Assembly: GCA_025350885.1 (NCBI GenBank)
Contig: JANXXA010000205.1
Span: 1-6,097 of the forward strand
Direction: 5' to 3'
Length of the DNA stretch: 6,097 nucleotides
DNA from: Phenylobacterium sp.
GTDB lineage: Bacteria; Pseudomonadota; Alphaproteobacteria; Caulobacterales; Caulobacteraceae
The notes below the pieces were generated by a model. It was given only the letters and a program-made list of their open reading frames with translations. It was not told the origin of the DNA and did no database searches. Positions 5,232 through 6,097 of this stretch are shown piece after piece; position 1 is the stretch's first letter, and each line of letters opens with the position of its first letter. A program made the position numbers and the translations under genes.

Positions 5232-6097
5232 CTACGAGGGTCCGCCCAGCTTGTCGGCCACCGTCTCGCCGATCGCCAGCGACGACGTCAGGCCGGGGCT
5301 TTCGATGCCGAACAGGGCCACCAGACCCTCAAGCCCGTGCAGGTCCGCGCCGTCGAGGCGGAAGTCGGGCTGCGGCTCGCCGGGACCGTGCAGCTTGGGG
5401 CGGATGCCGGCGTAGTCGGGGGTGAGCGCGCCATCCGGCAGGCTAGGCCAGAACTTGCGGATATAGGTCTCGAACGCCGGCTGGGCGGCGGGATCGACGG
5501 TGTAGTCCAGCGTCTCGACATAGCTCAGGTCCGGGCCGAACACCGCCTGGCCGCCCAGGTCGCGGCGATAGTGGGTGCCCAGCGCGCCGTGGATCGGCGG
5601 CGGATAGATCAGCCGTGCGAACGGCGCCTTGCCGGCCAGGCGGAAATACATCCCCTTGCCATAGTGGCCCTGGGGAATCTCCGCGGCGGGGAAACCCTCG
5701 ATCTTCGCGGCGACCGCCTGGGCCGAAAGACCGGGCGCGGTGACCAGGTAGCGACAGGTGAGCCCGGTCGGCTCGGCGCCGCCGGCTCGCACGGTGAAGC
5801 CGCCGCCGGCGATCGGCGTCGCCCCTTCGAAGGGCGTGGAGAGCACGACGGCGCCGCCGCCGGCCTCGATCTCGCCCTGCAGGGCCAGCATGTAGCCGTG
5901 GCTGTCGAAGACGCCGGACTGCGGCGAGATCAGCGCGCCCTCGGTCTTCAGGTCCGGCTCCAGCGCCAGCGCCTGGGCCTTGGTCAGCTGCCCCATGCCC
6001 TCGACGTCGTTGGCCTGGGCCTGAGCGAGGATCGCGTCCAGGCGGGCGACCTCGTCGATGGTGGTCGCCACCACCAGCTTGCCGCAGCGGTCGTAAG
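5232..6097 (-). CDS. FAD-dependent oxidoreductase, L-2-hydroxyglutarate oxidase (LhgO/L2HGDH)-like, 5' end outside window
   Basis: The frame is open from the window edge to TAG at 5234-5232, giving 287 visible residues; the N-terminal Rossmann GxGxxG of the DAO fold is upstream of the window. The visible part begins YDRCGKLVVATTIDEVARL, as in LhgO-type proteins, followed by LEPDLKTEGALISPQSGVFD, HYGKGMYFRL, LIYPPP and GTHYRRDLGGQAVFGPD. It ends with DYAGIRPKLHGPGEPQPDF and FGIESPGLTSSLAIGE, the C-terminal FAD/substrate region of the family. Known members oxidise L-2-hydroxyglutarate to 2-oxoglutarate and pass electrons to acceptors; substrate here is assigned by resemblance only. The GTG at 6074 lies inside the conserved LVVATT strand and is not the start. 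The C-terminus appears complete (VADKLGGPS), so the deletion that removed the neighbouring toxin gene did not damage it. Confidence 0.88.
   Translation of the reverse strand, partial: YDRCGKLVVATTIDEVARLDAILAQAQANDVEGMGQLTKAQALALEPDLKTEGALISPQSGVFDSHGYMLALQGEIEAGGGAVVLSTPFEGATPIAGGGFTVRAGGAEPTGLTCRYLVTAPGLSAQAVAAKIEGFPAAEIPQGHYGKGMYFRLAGKAPFARLIYPPPIHGALGTHYRRDLGGQAVFGPDLSYVETLDYTVDPAAQPAFETYIRKFWPSLPDGALTPDYAGIRPKLHGPGEPQPDFRLDGADLHGLEGLVALFGIESPGLTSSLAIGETVADKLGGPS

Noticed and set aside
5166..5234. Read-through extension of the FAD oxidoreductase past TAG into the DVEIVDYH sequence
   Set aside because: The frames do coincide, but the oxidoreductase C-terminus is already complete for its family and the tail matches a HigB ending, so a neighbouring toxin remnant explains it better.

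Overview
The window is very GC-rich with dense coding on both strands. Codon use, four-base gene overlaps, CCA-encoding tRNA and protein wording (LhgO-like oxidase, HigA, EPLGNVV-type glycosyltransferase) suggest an alphaproteobacterial chromosome, most likely Caulobacterales (Caulobacter/Phenylobacterium-like). That placement is inference from composition and protein flavour; no 16S or other marker gene is present.

Layout. (1) 1-505, plus: the C-terminal part of a class I SAM-dependent methyltransferase whose start lies outside the window. (2) 533-609, minus: a tRNA with a CAT anticodon, preceded by a good sigma70-type promoter at 673-701. (3) 746-3465, plus: a two-gene operon in which a GT-B family glycosyltransferase overlaps by one base with a glutamine-hydrolysing asparagine synthase homologue. 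The pairing suggests cell-surface polysaccharide work, possibly sugar amidation rather than plain asparagine supply. (4) 6097-3462, minus: an FAD-dependent oxidoreductase of the L-2-hydroxyglutarate oxidase type (start outside), a HigA-type antitoxin, an FMN-dependent nitronate monooxygenase-like protein and a small four-helix membrane protein. The last two overlap in an ATGA junction and are probably one transcript. The membrane protein gene ends head-on in the asparagine synthase gene, with the two stop codons interleaved over four bases.

The most notable observation is between the oxidoreductase stop and higA. About 60 bases there still encode a HigB-toxin-like C-terminus (DVEIVDYH then stop), with an apparent frameshift and no room for the rest of the toxin. 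The antitoxin thus looks like an orphan left after toxin loss. Other points are a glycosyltransferase EX7E motif with Gln replacing the second Glu, and a nitronate monooxygenase-like protein without the family's catalytic His. I see no CRISPR array, insertion sequence, phage gene or clearly new multi-gene system. Apart from the items noted, this is an ordinary chromosomal region.
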